64,000 nucleotides of DNA from Lepiota brunneoincarnata (GCA_023014365.1 JAEBUN010000043.1:186001-250000), one strand, 5' to 3'. Shown: positions 24,093 to 35,574, numbered from the stretch's first letter. Notes: a model not told the origin generated them from the letters alone. Numbers and translations are program-made.

Positions 24093-24500
24093 TTGGCTAG
24101 GGGGAGATGGGCCCCAAGTGGCGCAAGTGGCACTTCAGTTTTGTTTGACGCGACCTTTTTCGCAGCAAACACTGTGTACAGGCTGGTTCGGGTCCAGGCT
24201 TGTAAGAAAACCAGAACAGATGACTGGGTCACTACGCGTTGCGGGTCACAGCGTGCTGAGATGTCAATAAACATCACTGATAGATCAGAGAGGCATATAA
24301 TGAGTATATAAGTGACTGGCAACCTAAACTAGCTTAGGAGTCTCCCAGGAGGTCTTTAGCTTAGCTTTAGGAGATGACAAGAAAGTCAGAAACAGTTTAG
24401 CTTAACTCAGTAGGAGACAAGGAACAACAAGATGACTATTGGGATATATATACATGACAAGATTATATACTACATCCAAGAAGTAAACTAGGCGCAGAGA
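24093..24500 (+). other. Polypurine-like tract followed by an LTR-like stretch
   Basis: TTGGCTAGGGGGAGATG at 24,093-24,109 matches, with one difference, the tract immediately before the right LTR at 27,510-27,526. The sequence after it starts TGGGCCCC, contains TATATAA near 24,305, and resembles an LTR by position only. No second copy is seen in the window. Confidence 0.4.
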
Positions 24501-27197
24501 TCACTCAAGGTCTTCTAGAACAGACTCTGGATCCTGAGTCATCAGGAAAGCAAGGAAGAGAAGCGATTTGAGCTCCTTGAATTCCTCATATGTCAGGACC
24601 CCTGGAAAGTTGTTGGTGAACTCAAAGAATGCCCAGATGTCTTCAAGGGAGTCGGCCATACCCATCTCTACAAAAGCCACATTGTTACCATCCAAGGCAG
24701 TCCTGGTAGCTTGCATCTCCTGGACGAATTGGTAAACTACACGGCGGTGGTGAAACGCTGAAGCCTCGTAAGTGATGCGGTTCGCCTCCAGGCTGACCAA
24801 GCTAGAGGACACAACACGCGCAAATGCGGCCAGATCTAGAAAAATAAAGAGAATAAGAAAAGGGAAAAATAGTGAACAGAGAAACTTACGGTATTCACTG
24901 GTCAGTGAGGTGTTAGAGCTGGTGCGGGTCGGGACCGAGGCGGAGGGTCAGGGGTGGTAACCTTGATATAAGGTAACCGGGGGATAGGGCGAAGTCCGTA
25001 CGTAGATTTCGGGACCGAGGCGGAGTACGTCAGGCGGGGGGTTGGACTTGCGGCCTCAGTGTATGTGCTGTGCCCTCCTACTGTCCTAGTCTGTATTTCA
25101 GGAAGTCGGGGCCGAAGCTGAGCGAGGTAGAAGAGAGGAGAGGATAGAGAACAGGGAGCTGGTCCGCTGCTCGATTCGATTATCAGACTGAGGAGTACAA
25201 GCCAAGTACCTACAGTATATATACTACTGGCCTTACGAACTATGACTCATACTGATTACGTGCGGAGCGAAGCGGAGGCCAATATAGTTACAACGGATTA
25301 CGAACAGATTACGAATGGAATGGAAACCGGTACAGGTATGGAGACTGATAACGTATCGTGACTACGGACGGGAAATGGAGACTGGAACTAGAGACACCGA
25401 GGGTCAGGTGACCACGGCATGTGTGGAGGTGGTCTCGTGATCAGGGCAGTGGGTTGCGGTCGGAGCAAGTCAGGGCCGAGTCAGAGGGCAGAGGGTTGTT
25501 GTGTGGAGCACACGTGGAATCGAGAAGCTGAAGTTTAAGTGATTAGACTCTGAGTTGGCATGGATATGACATGAGGATGTGACCAGGGTGTTTGCAATGC
25601 CAGCCGAAACCCGGGGATGGTCCATGAAGGTACAAGGGTAGTTGTACAAGTCGCAGCTGCGACACTTCTTACCCTTGCCCAGAGGCTCGCACTCCAACTT
25701 ACGAGCAGCGCAAGAAGGACACTGAGACCGAGGTGGCACATACTGGAGCAGATGTCAAAGCCGTCAGTAAGGAACCACAAGAAAACTTGGAGAACGTACC
25801 GAAAGCTGGCTAGCTGCCAGCAGCCTAGGAAAGTCCTCACAAAAGAGCGGGACTGGGTGCCGGTATCCATGGTCCCAAATAATTTCGGCCTCAGAGCGCC
25901 GAACGCGAGCCTGGGGAACGTATTTCTTCGTCCCCATGTTGGAACTCTTCTTGGACAAAAGGATGTGCTTTTGACGCAACAGGCCAGCATGAGGAGACTC
26001 TTGAGGGATCTCCGGAACCACCGGGCTAAGAGAACGAGAAGGGACAGGAGACAGTGAAGCCAAAAGCGAAGTCTTGAAAAATGAACGCCGGCTCCTGGGG
26101 AATGGGAGATGGCTCCAGGAGAGGTTCTAAATCTGGAGAAAGAGAAATCTCCACGGCCCTTGAGGGAGGCTCGACTGGAATGCCAGCCAAGTGAGGTGGT
26201 GATGGTGTTGGGCACCTAGGCGAAGCCAGCACATGTTGCCCATCTAGAGACAAGGACCAGCTAAAGATTTTAAAGAGGTCGGCTTGAGAGACCTCAGGGA
26301 CTGGAGAACGTGATGGTGAGTTTGAATTCGCCAAGAACAGAGGCGTAGGGGGCGGCGTCAATGGTTTTGCCTTCTGTTTGCCTTTAAGGGCAGCTGGGAT
26401 ACACGCTAAAGCGGAAGTTAGCAGAAAGGACAAATATACCTTGTAAAAGACTAAGCTTACGCATTGAAACAGTCGAAGAGGCTACGGGAGAGGAGGGGCG
26501 GTTTGTTGAAGGGCCCAGCACCTCTGAACCTGATGCAATACCCAGGGGAGGGAGCACCAGCGAGCCTTCACCGTCAAGGGAGCGCAGAGAGACAGCAAGA
26601 GGGGGCAGCGACATTAAACTTGACGAGGCCTCTGTGGACAATCCACCAGAGGGCCCGCCAATGGGGATACCTGACGAGGGTTCTGTGGAAAATCTGGCAG
26701 AGCACTCGTCGGTTGGATTGCACAATGACGCGATGGAAATCACGCGTCTTGGCACTGGAGTGGACAAAGGAGAGGCCGGCAGAGGAGTTGGTGCACAAGG
26801 CGGAGAGTACGGTGGAGGAGGGGTCCTCACCACACCCACCTGACGATTTCCGCAAGCTCCTCGAGCTCCTCGCCCTCCTCTAGCTCTCCTAGTATGTGGT
26901 GCTGGTGGTTCCCATTGAGGTAGGAGGTTGTGATGCGCCGGGAGGCAAATAGTGAGACCTAAAAGTAGAGAAAACATAAGTAAAGACAACAAGAACAGGG
27001 GAAAACACGACTTATGTTGCACGATCGATGATGAAGGCGCGCCTTGGGAAGCCATTGAGGCGTTGCTCGGCCCAGGGTAGCCTGAAAACAGTGTTAAGAA
27101 AACAGAGAAAACTGTAACTCAAACTCTACTTACTGGAAGAAGAGTCCGAGTCCTCCTTGTAGCAAGCACGTTTGCTGCTGCGCATGTTTCTGTCCAT
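24501..27197 (-). CDS. Antisense spliced gene 2 with Zn2Cys6-like motif (possibly decayed)
   Basis: Reading the minus strand from an ATG at 27,197, Pro/Ser-rich frames lead to a segment at about 25,742-25,630 with six cysteines spaced CX2CX6CX8CX2CX6C, the pattern of fungal Zn(II)2Cys6 DNA-binding clusters. A GT-AG intron at 25,743-25,799 joins the preceding frame exactly to it. A second at 24,836-24,889 (GTAAGT...CTAG) leads into a C-terminal exon (24,835-24,501) rich in acidic helix-like sequence. The cysteine cluster sits in the middle rather than at the N-terminus. One frame change near 26,060 may be an indel or an unrecognised intron. It could encode a DNA-binding accessory protein of the retroelement; this is inference. 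Confidence 0.45.
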
Positions 27198-27509
27198 TGT
27201 TGATAGAAGTGGGCATTGAAAAGTGAATATGCGAGCAGGATAGACGAGTAAGAAGTGAGAGGGAGAACGAAGGAGATGAAATGAGACCTTGGGACATTTA
27301 AAAGACCCAATAATGAGATAAAAATTTAAGCTATAGCAACAAGAAGTTGATCTATACATTTAAACTCGGTGACATGACATCATTCTGAAATAAGCTTAGC
27401 AAAAGTGCGCTACCCTCGAAGCTGGTGAACGTTCTAGACCATAGAGCGCGTCAGAGAGACTCAGATACTGTGAATTTGAAGGAGATAATGACTGAGGACA
27501 GTCAGCAAA

Positions 27510-27524
27510 TTGGTTAGGGGGAGA
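27510..27524 (+). other. Polypurine tract before the right LTR
   Basis: TTGGTTAGGGGGAGA ends where the LTR-like repeat begins with TGATA. Such a tract primes plus-strand DNA synthesis in LTR retroelements. Confidence 0.55.
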
Positions 27525-28142
27525 TGATATGCCAATTTCACAGCCTATACATGAATTCCGTACTCCGGAATGATTCTCTACATAGAATCATTGGCTATAT
27601 CATTAAAGAACTCTATAGAGGACTGGTACTATATCCCGTAGTAGCCAGTTCGACCGAACTGAGGATATTTGAGCCCCAGAAGTGTTCAAACCAGCTCATT
27701 ATCACTAAGCTTAGTGAACCAAGCTATCAGAACGCTCTCCGGAGGGATTCAGGACTCTACATAGCCTATCGAGTATACCCCGGTCACATCAAGGGACCTT
27801 ACGAGCAGTTTTCTGATGAACCCGAATGCGTTTGAACATAAAAGAATGTACCTAGCGGCTGTCGCAGGCGTAACATGTCTATAGCAAGTTCAATAATGAT
27901 GACCGGACCACGGAACGGAATGTCCAATGTTCGGGAGGCAATACCCGATGCCCAAAACCCTAGAAATATCAAAGACTCCTAATTAACAAGTGCTTTGTGG
28001 GTCCCGGCACTTTGGCATACTGCTTAACTGAGATTAATTACAATGGATCAAGGGATTGTCCATCCGCTATACATTCCGATCATAATTGATCTGGAAACTT
28101 AACGCGCTCGCATGGACACAGAATAATGCAGATGAGCACGGA
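27525..28142 (+). repeat. Right LTR-like direct repeat of the composite element
   Basis: It begins TGATATGCCAATTTCA directly after a purine tract and runs to GAGCACGGA, where ZPR1 coding sequence starts. It differs from the left copy at scattered sites. The 14-bp palindrome is retained at 27,703-27,716. Confidence 0.7.
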
Positions 28143-29072
28143 TTGGTTAGTTCTGAGGAGGATAGGGTTGCGGATGCGCCAAAAGTTGCGAACCCCGACG
28201 TAGTCTCTTCTTCTGAGGGTGCGCCTGTTGGTGAAGATGAGATCTTGGTGTTCCAGGGCATTTGTTCGAGTTGCGGGCACTCGATCGATACTAATATGAA
28301 GAAAGTTAACATCCCTTACTTTAAGGTGCGCTATTTTGAACATATTAGAGACCAGTCACTACATTGATGTTATTTTTCAGGATATCCTAATAATGTCGAC
28401 GAACTGCGATCGGTGTGGCTACCGAGATAACGAAGTCAAATCCGGTGCTGCGATTTCCGAGAAGGGAAAACGCATCACATTAAAGGTAGAGGACCGCGAA
28501 GATCTAAGCCGCGATATCTTGAAGGTAAGCCTACTTTATCTCTGCATCTAACAAAGGTATATATATGATGCCCTCTTCAGAGCGAAACCGCTGGACTGAC
28601 TATTCCCGAAATTGACCTCGTCCTCACACATGGAACTCTCGGTGGTCGGTTCACGACCCTTGAGGGTATTCTAGAACAAGTATACGAGGAGCTCGCGGAG
28701 AAGGTCTTCATGAGTGGTGACTCATCCAAGGTCGACGACAAGGTTGCGTTTGCGAAGTTTCTGCAGAATCTCAAAGAGGTGAACTACCCCGTCCACTCTT
28801 CCCTCCGGCGAAGCATCTCGTTAACTTTGTTTGTGTAGGTTAAGAATGCCGAGCGCCCGTTTACAGTGATTCTTGACGACCCACTCGCGAATTCTTATGT
28901 TCAGAATTTGTACGCCCCTGATCCTGACCCAAATATGGTGATCGAGAGTTACGAGAGGACGTGGGAGCAGAATGAGGAACTTGGGTTGAATGATATCAAG
29001 GTGGAAGGATACGAGGAGGACGCGGAGGCGACATCCGGTAGAAAGGATGAGAACGCAGAGTCTGGGTCATAA
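28143..29072 (+). pseudogene. ZPR1: ZPR1 zinc-finger protein, C-terminal half only
   Basis: Exons 28,143-28,325, 28,381-28,524, 28,581-28,778 and 28,839-29,072, separated by 55-60 bp GT-AG introns, encode the second ZPR1 module. It has a four-cysteine finger (CSSCGHS then CDRCGYRD), the alpha/beta part ([32 protein letters not shown]), the C-terminal DDPLANSYV and [12 protein letters not shown] blocks, and an acidic tail. ZPR1 binds eEF1A and is essential in yeast. The first finger module and any in-frame start ATG are missing, because the LTR ends directly at 28,142. The frame stays open back into the LTR without an ATG. The four exons kept are free of stops, so loss is recent or another copy exists elsewhere. 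Confidence 0.88.
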
Positions 29073-31517
29073 ATATTATTCCCCACACAGTACATTATGC
29101 TCGACCTCGAATCTCTGCGCTGTTTGTAGCTTCCGGGTCTCTCGAACTGTCTCGTACGTAAATAAACGTCTGATTTGCATCATTAGCTCCATTCCGTTGC
29201 TTCGCCCCGATGTAAACAACAGCCCATGCATTATGACTGGGTCCGGGTCCCGGAGACACAGTCCTTCCAATCCAGTTACTTGAACTCACGGGCGGAACTA
29301 ATGTAACGGTGCTCATAGCTTGGATGAACGGAGACGAAGGGTCAGACAACTATTGAATTGCGCTGGGTGCTCTCTTGTGGAACACAGGTCATCGCTGTTG
29401 TGGGGTTGATTTCTGGCATCGGAAAATGCGAGGCTATGCGTCATGTGAGCCTGCGATTGAGCGCTTGTTTATTATCTTCCGAGACCACGAGGCTCGAAAG
29501 AGGAAGGAGTCATTAGGCTATGCTTTTATCCAGAGGATTCTACGCCTATCGAAGGTGCTGAAGCGCAGGAAGTCAGCGACAACCTGCTAGTGTTACATCA
29601 GGGTCCATCGTCCTGCCTCGATAATCCTCAAATTCTGCAGCTGACGAAGGATGCAATGACAATGATGACAAGGATCGCCGTTCCTCGGATGGGCAGCTCA
29701 AATCCGTTGACGGGCAAGGGCCCTCTGGTGCAGTCAACGCACTGCATGTATCTAGCCATATTTGCAGACGAATTCTTTCTCGGACTCTCCCAACGCTTAC
29801 ACGCGTCCTTGGCTTGTCCTTGGCTTGCATCCCCCCCAGCCAAAAAGCATTCTATACCACTCTCCCAAGGCTGCTCCCTGTCACGAGCACCTCTCCCTCT
29901 GCCGTGCAATTGATAGACCCTTACAATCACTGGACAGTTTGGGTTGAATTCCACAGCCTGGTTTTTTCCGAGTCCAAAGTTCGAGCAGCTCATTCTCTAC
30001 ACTTTCAATCGAGCCCCTGGTTAATCCTTAGATATGGCATCCTGGAATATGTATCTATTCGCTGCCTGTATAAGCTTACTCTTTTTGCCAAAGTTCGTTT
30101 CGCTCCCATCATCATGGCTATCACTGATACCACCAATGGTCATGAATATTGATATTTTTAAGCCAGGACTCACACACCACCCATCCCAAGTGCGAGATGA
30201 TCGAGATAGTATAGTCAAAGTCATGCACTTTGGCTGCTGTGGAGAGCGGGTTACTGCTGCTTGTGCGGCACCCCCTGTCCTTTCTTCCACCAGTCCAGGC
30301 GATCATACTACCCAGCCCGCGATATCCTCCGAGAACAGGCCCTATGAAGCCTACACCAACATGCTCCTGTCACCCACCTCGACTCCTCTGCCCAACTCAT
30401 ACTTAGTGCGACCATACATGGACATGCTGAGCTCTATGAGACACAAGTTTCTTCACCCCCCTTCATCTCGACCCTCTGCTTATATTTTAGCTCATATCTC
30501 CCGAGTTCCTGCTTCAACTTTATTTTGTTTCACGTCCTTAACTATAATCCAGACCTGTAGTGTAAAGCCGAGGAAAGATATACTAACCTATATCAAGTAA
30601 CGCACCGACTGCTAACGGAGCACCCATAATTGAGGGGGACGGAATACACAGCGGGAATGGAAGAACAATAGGCCGAGAGGCAGAACACTTCGCTGAATAG
30701 TGGCAGTATAGAAGAAGCGATTGGGGTTGCGATAATTGAGGTTTGTGCATGAGGCATCGTAGTATTTGTAGAGGAGGATTCCTAACAGCACCGAATTCTT
30801 TATCACAAAAATAGCGAACGCTCCGCCAGTGGTAGTTCAAACACTAAAGCTTGCAAGATGGCCCTCTGACGTGGTGTGATAGTATCTATCCTACATGGCA
30901 GCAAGCCTCTGGAAGCGATCGGCCCAACATGCCCATTCACCTCGGGACCTACGGTGGCTTGTCTAGTACCAATCAGGCTAAATTCAAGACGTAGTTTTCG
31001 AGAGTTCCAAAGCCCTCAAGACAATAGTCATAAACTCATAGCTTCACGGCGATAGGAGTGGGTAAGAAGTGACATGAATACGGGTTCTGGGCAAATGTTC
31101 CATGGGAATATCCCCTGCAGTCCTGATGAGTTTCAGGGAGTTGTACGTGTGTGCAGGTTGGATTGAGGATATTAGCGCTGGGTGTGGGCGTATTGCCCGA
31201 AAACGCTGCAGAGAAGCCGAGGTCCATGTTACGGGTGCAGGTCGCTGTATTATTCAGAGTCGTCCCACGTCTTGTTGATGATGAGGTGGAAACAATAAAT
31301 ACGCATGTGAGTACATGTGTTCAGCTTGAGCGCCTTCTCCAGGAGCCCATCACATCATTTTGACTCACCCCCAAGTCCAAGTGTTGATACGCGCTTTCGA
31401 CCCTTGTCTCTTTCGGACACCTGACAACCGATTGGAACCGACACTTATAAAGTCACCCATGGATACCAAGCACCCACCAACCTCCCCATCGAAACTATCA
31501 TTTCATCCAACAGCACC
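29073..31517. other. Intergenic stretch, no convincing gene
   Basis: Only short or weak open frames occur. The longest, 30,034-30,600 on the plus strand, starts with a hydrophobic segment (MASWNMYLFAACISLLFLP) that looks like a signal peptide but has no recognisable domain. A minus-strand frame near 29,095-29,316 faces the ZPR1 end. I cannot support either as a gene. Confidence 0.5.
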
Positions 31518-33673
31518 ATGACTCAGGCCAACGGAGATCCTCCAACATTCCAGGCAGCTGTACACGAGATTACAGTGTCCGCCAAGAAGCAGAGCAAAGT
31601 TACTGGAGTCACCCTGTACTCTGTCCGGGCGGAGGTGACGAGGGAAGTGAGCTTTGATGTTGGGACGGGGCAGAACAAGGTGACGGTGACAGATCTGCCG
31701 ACGTCGTTGAGTGAGACTTCTTTGAGGTATGTTATCAAGGGTTTTTTTTTTGGAAGATAAAGCCTCTGATATTTGGTTGTACAGAGTCGAAGGAAGGGGA
31801 GCCGGTACGATTCAAGGCGTCACTGTGTCCAATACCTCTTTCCCACCGACGTTGACTACTTCGGACGCTATCATAGCAATTAAGGAGAAGCAGGAAGATA
31901 TTGAAGCTGCCATTGAGAGATGCAAGCGCAACCGGGATGCGGTGTACAAGTACCTTGAAACACTCAATGCGGAACACGTAGACGCGAACAAGTTGAATGG
32001 GATTATGGCGGCGAGTGAGGAGAATTTGGAAAATTTGGATAAGAGGATGGCGAGCCTTAGGAAGGCGCTGGACGCGTCGAAGAAAGATGCAGAGGATGAG
32101 AAGAAGAGGTTGAATCCACCTGTGAACAAGCAGTTGGGTAGGCAGGTTGAGGTGGGGTTGTTTGCGGATAAGGAAGGACCTGTGGTGCTGGTCTTGACGT
32201 ATGGTAAGTCGTGCTCTCTTGAAGTTCTTGCTGCTTGTAATGTTGCGCGTGTTAACCAACCGTGGTAGCCCTGGCTCTTTCGAATGCAAACTGGGACGCT
32301 GCCTACGACGTTCGAGTCAACACACAGACTAAAGAAAAGCCTGTTAAATTGGTTTATCAAGCGAAGATTAAGCAGAGCACGGGTGAGGTACGTATGGCCT
32401 TGACATTCCCTCCTTGCGGTACTTTTGAAACCAACCTCTCCATCAGAATTGGGACAATGTTCCTATGCTTCTTGAGACAAATGCGCCGACATTTGGTGTC
32501 AACCTTCCGGAGCTCCGTACCTGGAACCTCGAAGTGAGAGAGAAACCTAAACATGCCAAAGAGAAAAAGAAAAGGTCACTCGGAGGGCGTGTGCACGGCT
32601 CGGCTCCGGGGGGTGCTATTCAAGAAGAGGCCGAGGAAAACTCGGATGAAGACATGGGTTTTGGACTGTTTGATGACGACGGTACGGCTCCTGCACCAGC
32701 CTTGGCGCCAACCGTCGCGTCGGTGCACAATAAAGGCGCCGTGAGCACGACATACAAGATCCCCGGTCTAGTATCTATCCCTTCGGATGGCCAGGTGCAC
32801 ACTATCACGATTGTAGAACTCGAGTTGGATGCAGTGCTTTCGTGGGTGACCGTACCCAAGGTGGATGCCCGAGTGTTTTTGCAGGTGCGTAATCCGTTGG
32901 AGAGTGACTGGTTGTACGTTGATATGGTTCACTAGGCCAGGATAAAGAATACGAGCGAGTACATTCTATTAACCGGAGACGCGGTTATCTATGTAGATGG
33001 AGCCTTCAACTCCAAGTCTATCCTTTGGACGACTAGGCCGCAAGAAACATTCGATTTCTCGCTCGGGTACGTCCTGCCACTTTGATGCATCGACTCTTCT
33101 AATTTCTTTTTTCTTCTCAACAGCCTTGACTCGGCTATTCGCATCACCTATCACCCCCGTGTCGAAAAGTCCTCCAAATCAGGACTCATCACCAAAACCT
33201 CGACGAAGGTCTCTACCCAGCGCATCACCATTCAGAATACCAAACTCACACCTGTCAGCACACTGAAAGTCGTCGATAGAATCCCGGTATCCAAAGACTC
33301 CCGTATCACGATCAAGCTCAAGAACCCCCAGTTGTCTTTACCGACCCTGGTTGGTACTATTCAGCGGACGATGTCTATCAGTGGTACTAGCGCTTTAGGC
33401 GGGAGTATACGGAGTGGGCATAGTGGGAATGCGAATGGTGGTGGTTCGGATGAAAAGAAGAAATCATTGCCGAATCCGACGAAAGTCTCGGATAAGCCCC
33501 TTGTGTATGCGCAGTGGCATGGTGCGGATGAGGAGAACGTGCAGGTGGATGCGCTGGGACAGGATGGGAAGATTGATTGGATTATGTCTGGGCTTGGGAG
33601 TATGGAGGTTGCGAATCTTGTGTTGTCGTGGGAGGTCGGGGTTCCGGAGGCGGTGGATGTGTTGAGCACTTGA
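31518..33673 (+). CDS. DUF4140/DUF4139 (MuiA-like) protein, six exons
   Basis: Exons: 31,518-31,726, 31,785-32,203, 32,269-32,387, 32,447-32,884, 32,936-33,066 and 33,124-33,673. All introns are GT-AG and in phase, giving 621 residues. The N-terminus (residues about 15-95, VTLYSVRAEVTREV and VTVTDLPTSL) is a DUF4140-like beta domain. Residues about 110-190 form a charged coiled coil. The rest is the DUF4139 domain, with YALALSNANWDAAYDVRV, LETNAPTFG, WVTVPKVDARVFLQARIKN and a C-terminal LVLSWEVGV. The family is named after bacterial mucoidy inhibitor A; the biochemical role in fungi is unknown to me. The acceptor at 32,935 was chosen because it keeps the conserved KNTSEYILLTGDA reading. The protein looks soluble with no signal peptide. 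It appears intact. Confidence 0.9.
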
Positions 33674-34332
33674 AAGTTCAGTTGTATTTGTGGCTTAACA
33701 TGAACGTAGTCAAAGGATAAGACGCGCATTACATATCATATCCTCGTACACAGCTTCTCTAACGGAAAGCGTCGCCAAATAAAGGAAACCGATACGCTCT
33801 TGTTTGTTTGTTTAATGTTACGCCTTCCCGGCATGAATTCCTGAGCGCCCTATGTCAGACGATTAGGATTCTCTGAAGACGGCAATATTTCACAGAGCAG
33901 TCCGCAGAAGCAGTGGAAGGTCTGGAAAGAAATGACCTATGGAATGCCTGGGAAAAGACTTTGCCAAGCAAGACAAGGCGAAAAGCACCTCTCTCCTCCA
34001 CCTTCACACCAACCGGTCTCATGTACGCCCTCGACTGTTGGAATTTTGGCTGATTTGAAATTGTTTTATTGTTTGTAAAACCTTATTGTTGTAGATGTTA
34101 TTTAAGTAGTCAACTCTGGTTGTACGTAGTCATTCGTTTGCCTCACGAGCTCACCGAGGCCAAATGAACATGCCGCCGTTGCACGCATTTTCAACATTGA
34201 CCACACTGAAAAACCCTATGCCTGGTGGCCCCTCAAGGGATCGTAGCAACCATTCCTCTTTCAATATCCTTCACCTTCTTGGGCGTGCACGAGGTCAAGG
34301 GCAAAAAGGGTCCTCCAGAAGTCTCTAACCTT
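33674..34332. other. Intergenic stretch downstream of the DUF4139 gene
   Basis: No gene, RNA or repeat could be supported here. A T-rich section near 34,040-34,120 may include the transcript end of the upstream gene. Confidence 0.4.
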
Positions 34333-34996
34333 TAGGGTTCTGTCAAAAATTCCCACCGAATTTCTTACCATGTTTACAAACATCACCAAGCTGAGATTGT
34401 TTACCATGCTTACAAACCTCGAATTTATTACGTTGAAAACATGTAAGAAATTTTTGAAAACCACGGTTTATAACTATTTCGAAGTTTGAAAAGATTATTT
34501 AAACCCCACCGGATATCACGTTTTGTTCGAGTCTTCGGCTCATCAGAAGCTGGTTCTGAAGCCGTGCACAAGGACTCCTGCAAGTTCATCGGCTTCTCAG
34601 AGAGCATCCAGTTGAGAGTCAAGGAATGAGGCATGGAGTGAGTTGGACAACGGTGGCTCCAGGAGTTCAGTAGGTAGGTTGGCAAGAAAAAACCTCGAGC
34701 AATTGAGACGAACTTTGCACGTTAATGTTGGGCGCCACCATGGTAGGAAGAGGTACTGAGATTTCTCGACTTATCAATGACCAGTGATCAAGGCTTGAGT
34801 TTCACATGGTCCATTGACCCGGGTCATTGTTTGGCGGTCAGATAATATCACTGGGAGAAGTCCCACAGCTTTTCGATTTTCTCACATACTAAAAATCTGT
34901 CCATTCTGGCCGATGAATTTCTTACACGTTTATAAACGGTTTGTAATCCATATTTATACATCATGTTTGCAAATGCTGAATCTTGACAGAACCCTA
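34333..34996. mobile_element. MITE-like element with TA-ended inverted repeats
   Basis: The left end TAGGGTTCTGTCAA (34,333-34,346) is the exact inverse of the right end TTGACAGAACCCTA (34,983-34,996). Further inside, both ends carry related GAATTTCTTAC/GTTTACAAAC-type sequence in inverted orientation. There is no transposase frame. The terminal TA on each side suggests a Tc1/mariner-type TA duplication, making this a non-autonomous element of about 660 bp. Confidence 0.6.
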
Positions 34997-35574
34997 CTAA
35001 CCTCGAAACATGCACCATCATCGACTGAACGACCTGGACACCCACAGGGCCAGCAACCACGACAGGTCCAGGAGACAGACGAGCTATCCAAAGATGCAGG
35101 AGGTGACCCTGCTTCGGGAGCCCCTAACCAGGATCGGCTACTACTAAACCGACAGCCAAGGGAAGCTACTAAGAGCACGAGCAGTCCGACGGGCGCTGGC
35201 TATACAAGTGGCTCGAGAAGCCGTTAGCTCAACCATACTCCCGAGGGGATACTTCTCCCATGCACTTGACTACAGAGAACTCACCGATGTACGAGGGAAC
35301 ACATAATTATAATGGCTTTGGGCCCTGGGAGTGCTTCCATGACAATGAAATGAGGTTTCACTCCTTACTATATCAGCCATGAAGTCCGTTGGAGAACACA
35401 CCATGAAACGTGCCGAGTCCAACGCTTCTGCACGATCTCCCCCTCCCACATGTCACCCAAGGACCCGGAAGAGTATCTTCGAGAGGTTGCAACGCTGGCT
35501 TGAAGGTGCTAGATGCAAGAAGCGGGTACTCTGACTTTTTTGGCCTGCGAGGGGGTAGCGCACTAGGTTCATAC
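34997..35574. other. Intergenic stretch, nothing recognised
   Basis: Short open frames only, without domain or codon signals. It ends where the DUF4139 gene fragment begins. Confidence 0.4.

Larger units (their letters stand above)
13076..27716. repeat. Dispersed TAAGCTTA palindromes (about 25 copies)
   Basis: Exact TAAGCTTA begins at 13079, 13624, 14161, 14181, 14671, 17368, 17440, 18597, 18718, 19037, 19094, 20303, 20843, 20896, 21088, 21253, 22003, 22462, 22739, 23286, 23327, 23928, 26452, 27391 and 27706. The other 49 kb of the window has two that I found (30,071 and 62,578). The sites fall in both LTRs, the leader, gag, protease, RT, RNase H, integrase and the antisense genes. The Tc1 insertion has none. 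Confidence 0.85.
12899..28142 (+). mobile_element. Large composite, decayed LTR retroelement region
   Basis: Two direct repeats of about 617 bp (12,899-13,515 and 27,525-28,142) bound 14 kb. The interior carries a plus-strand gag-pol of a Ty3/gypsy type distinct from the element to its left, then two minus-strand spliced gene remnants, and an inserted Tc1 transposon. A polypurine-like tract directly precedes the right repeat. No target duplication is visible at the outer ends. A second copy of the polypurine motif at 24,093 suggests two related elements are fused or nested. The coding parts carry many stops. The region is also marked by repeated TAAGCTTA palindromes. Confidence 0.75.

Noticed and set aside
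26406..26439. A 34-bp GT-AG intron in antisense gene 2
   Set aside because: Phase fits, but the length is below the 43-108 bp of the other introns in this window; it may instead be a small indel.
28086..28325. LTR-derived start codon for the truncated ZPR1
   Set aside because: ATGs near 28,112, 28,126 and 28,132 are out of frame with ZPR1; only a non-ATG start would work.
30034..30600. A 188-codon frame with a signal-peptide-like start as a secreted protein gene
   Set aside because: No recognisable domain, no cysteine pattern of small secreted proteins, no introns, and similar open frames occur by chance in this region.
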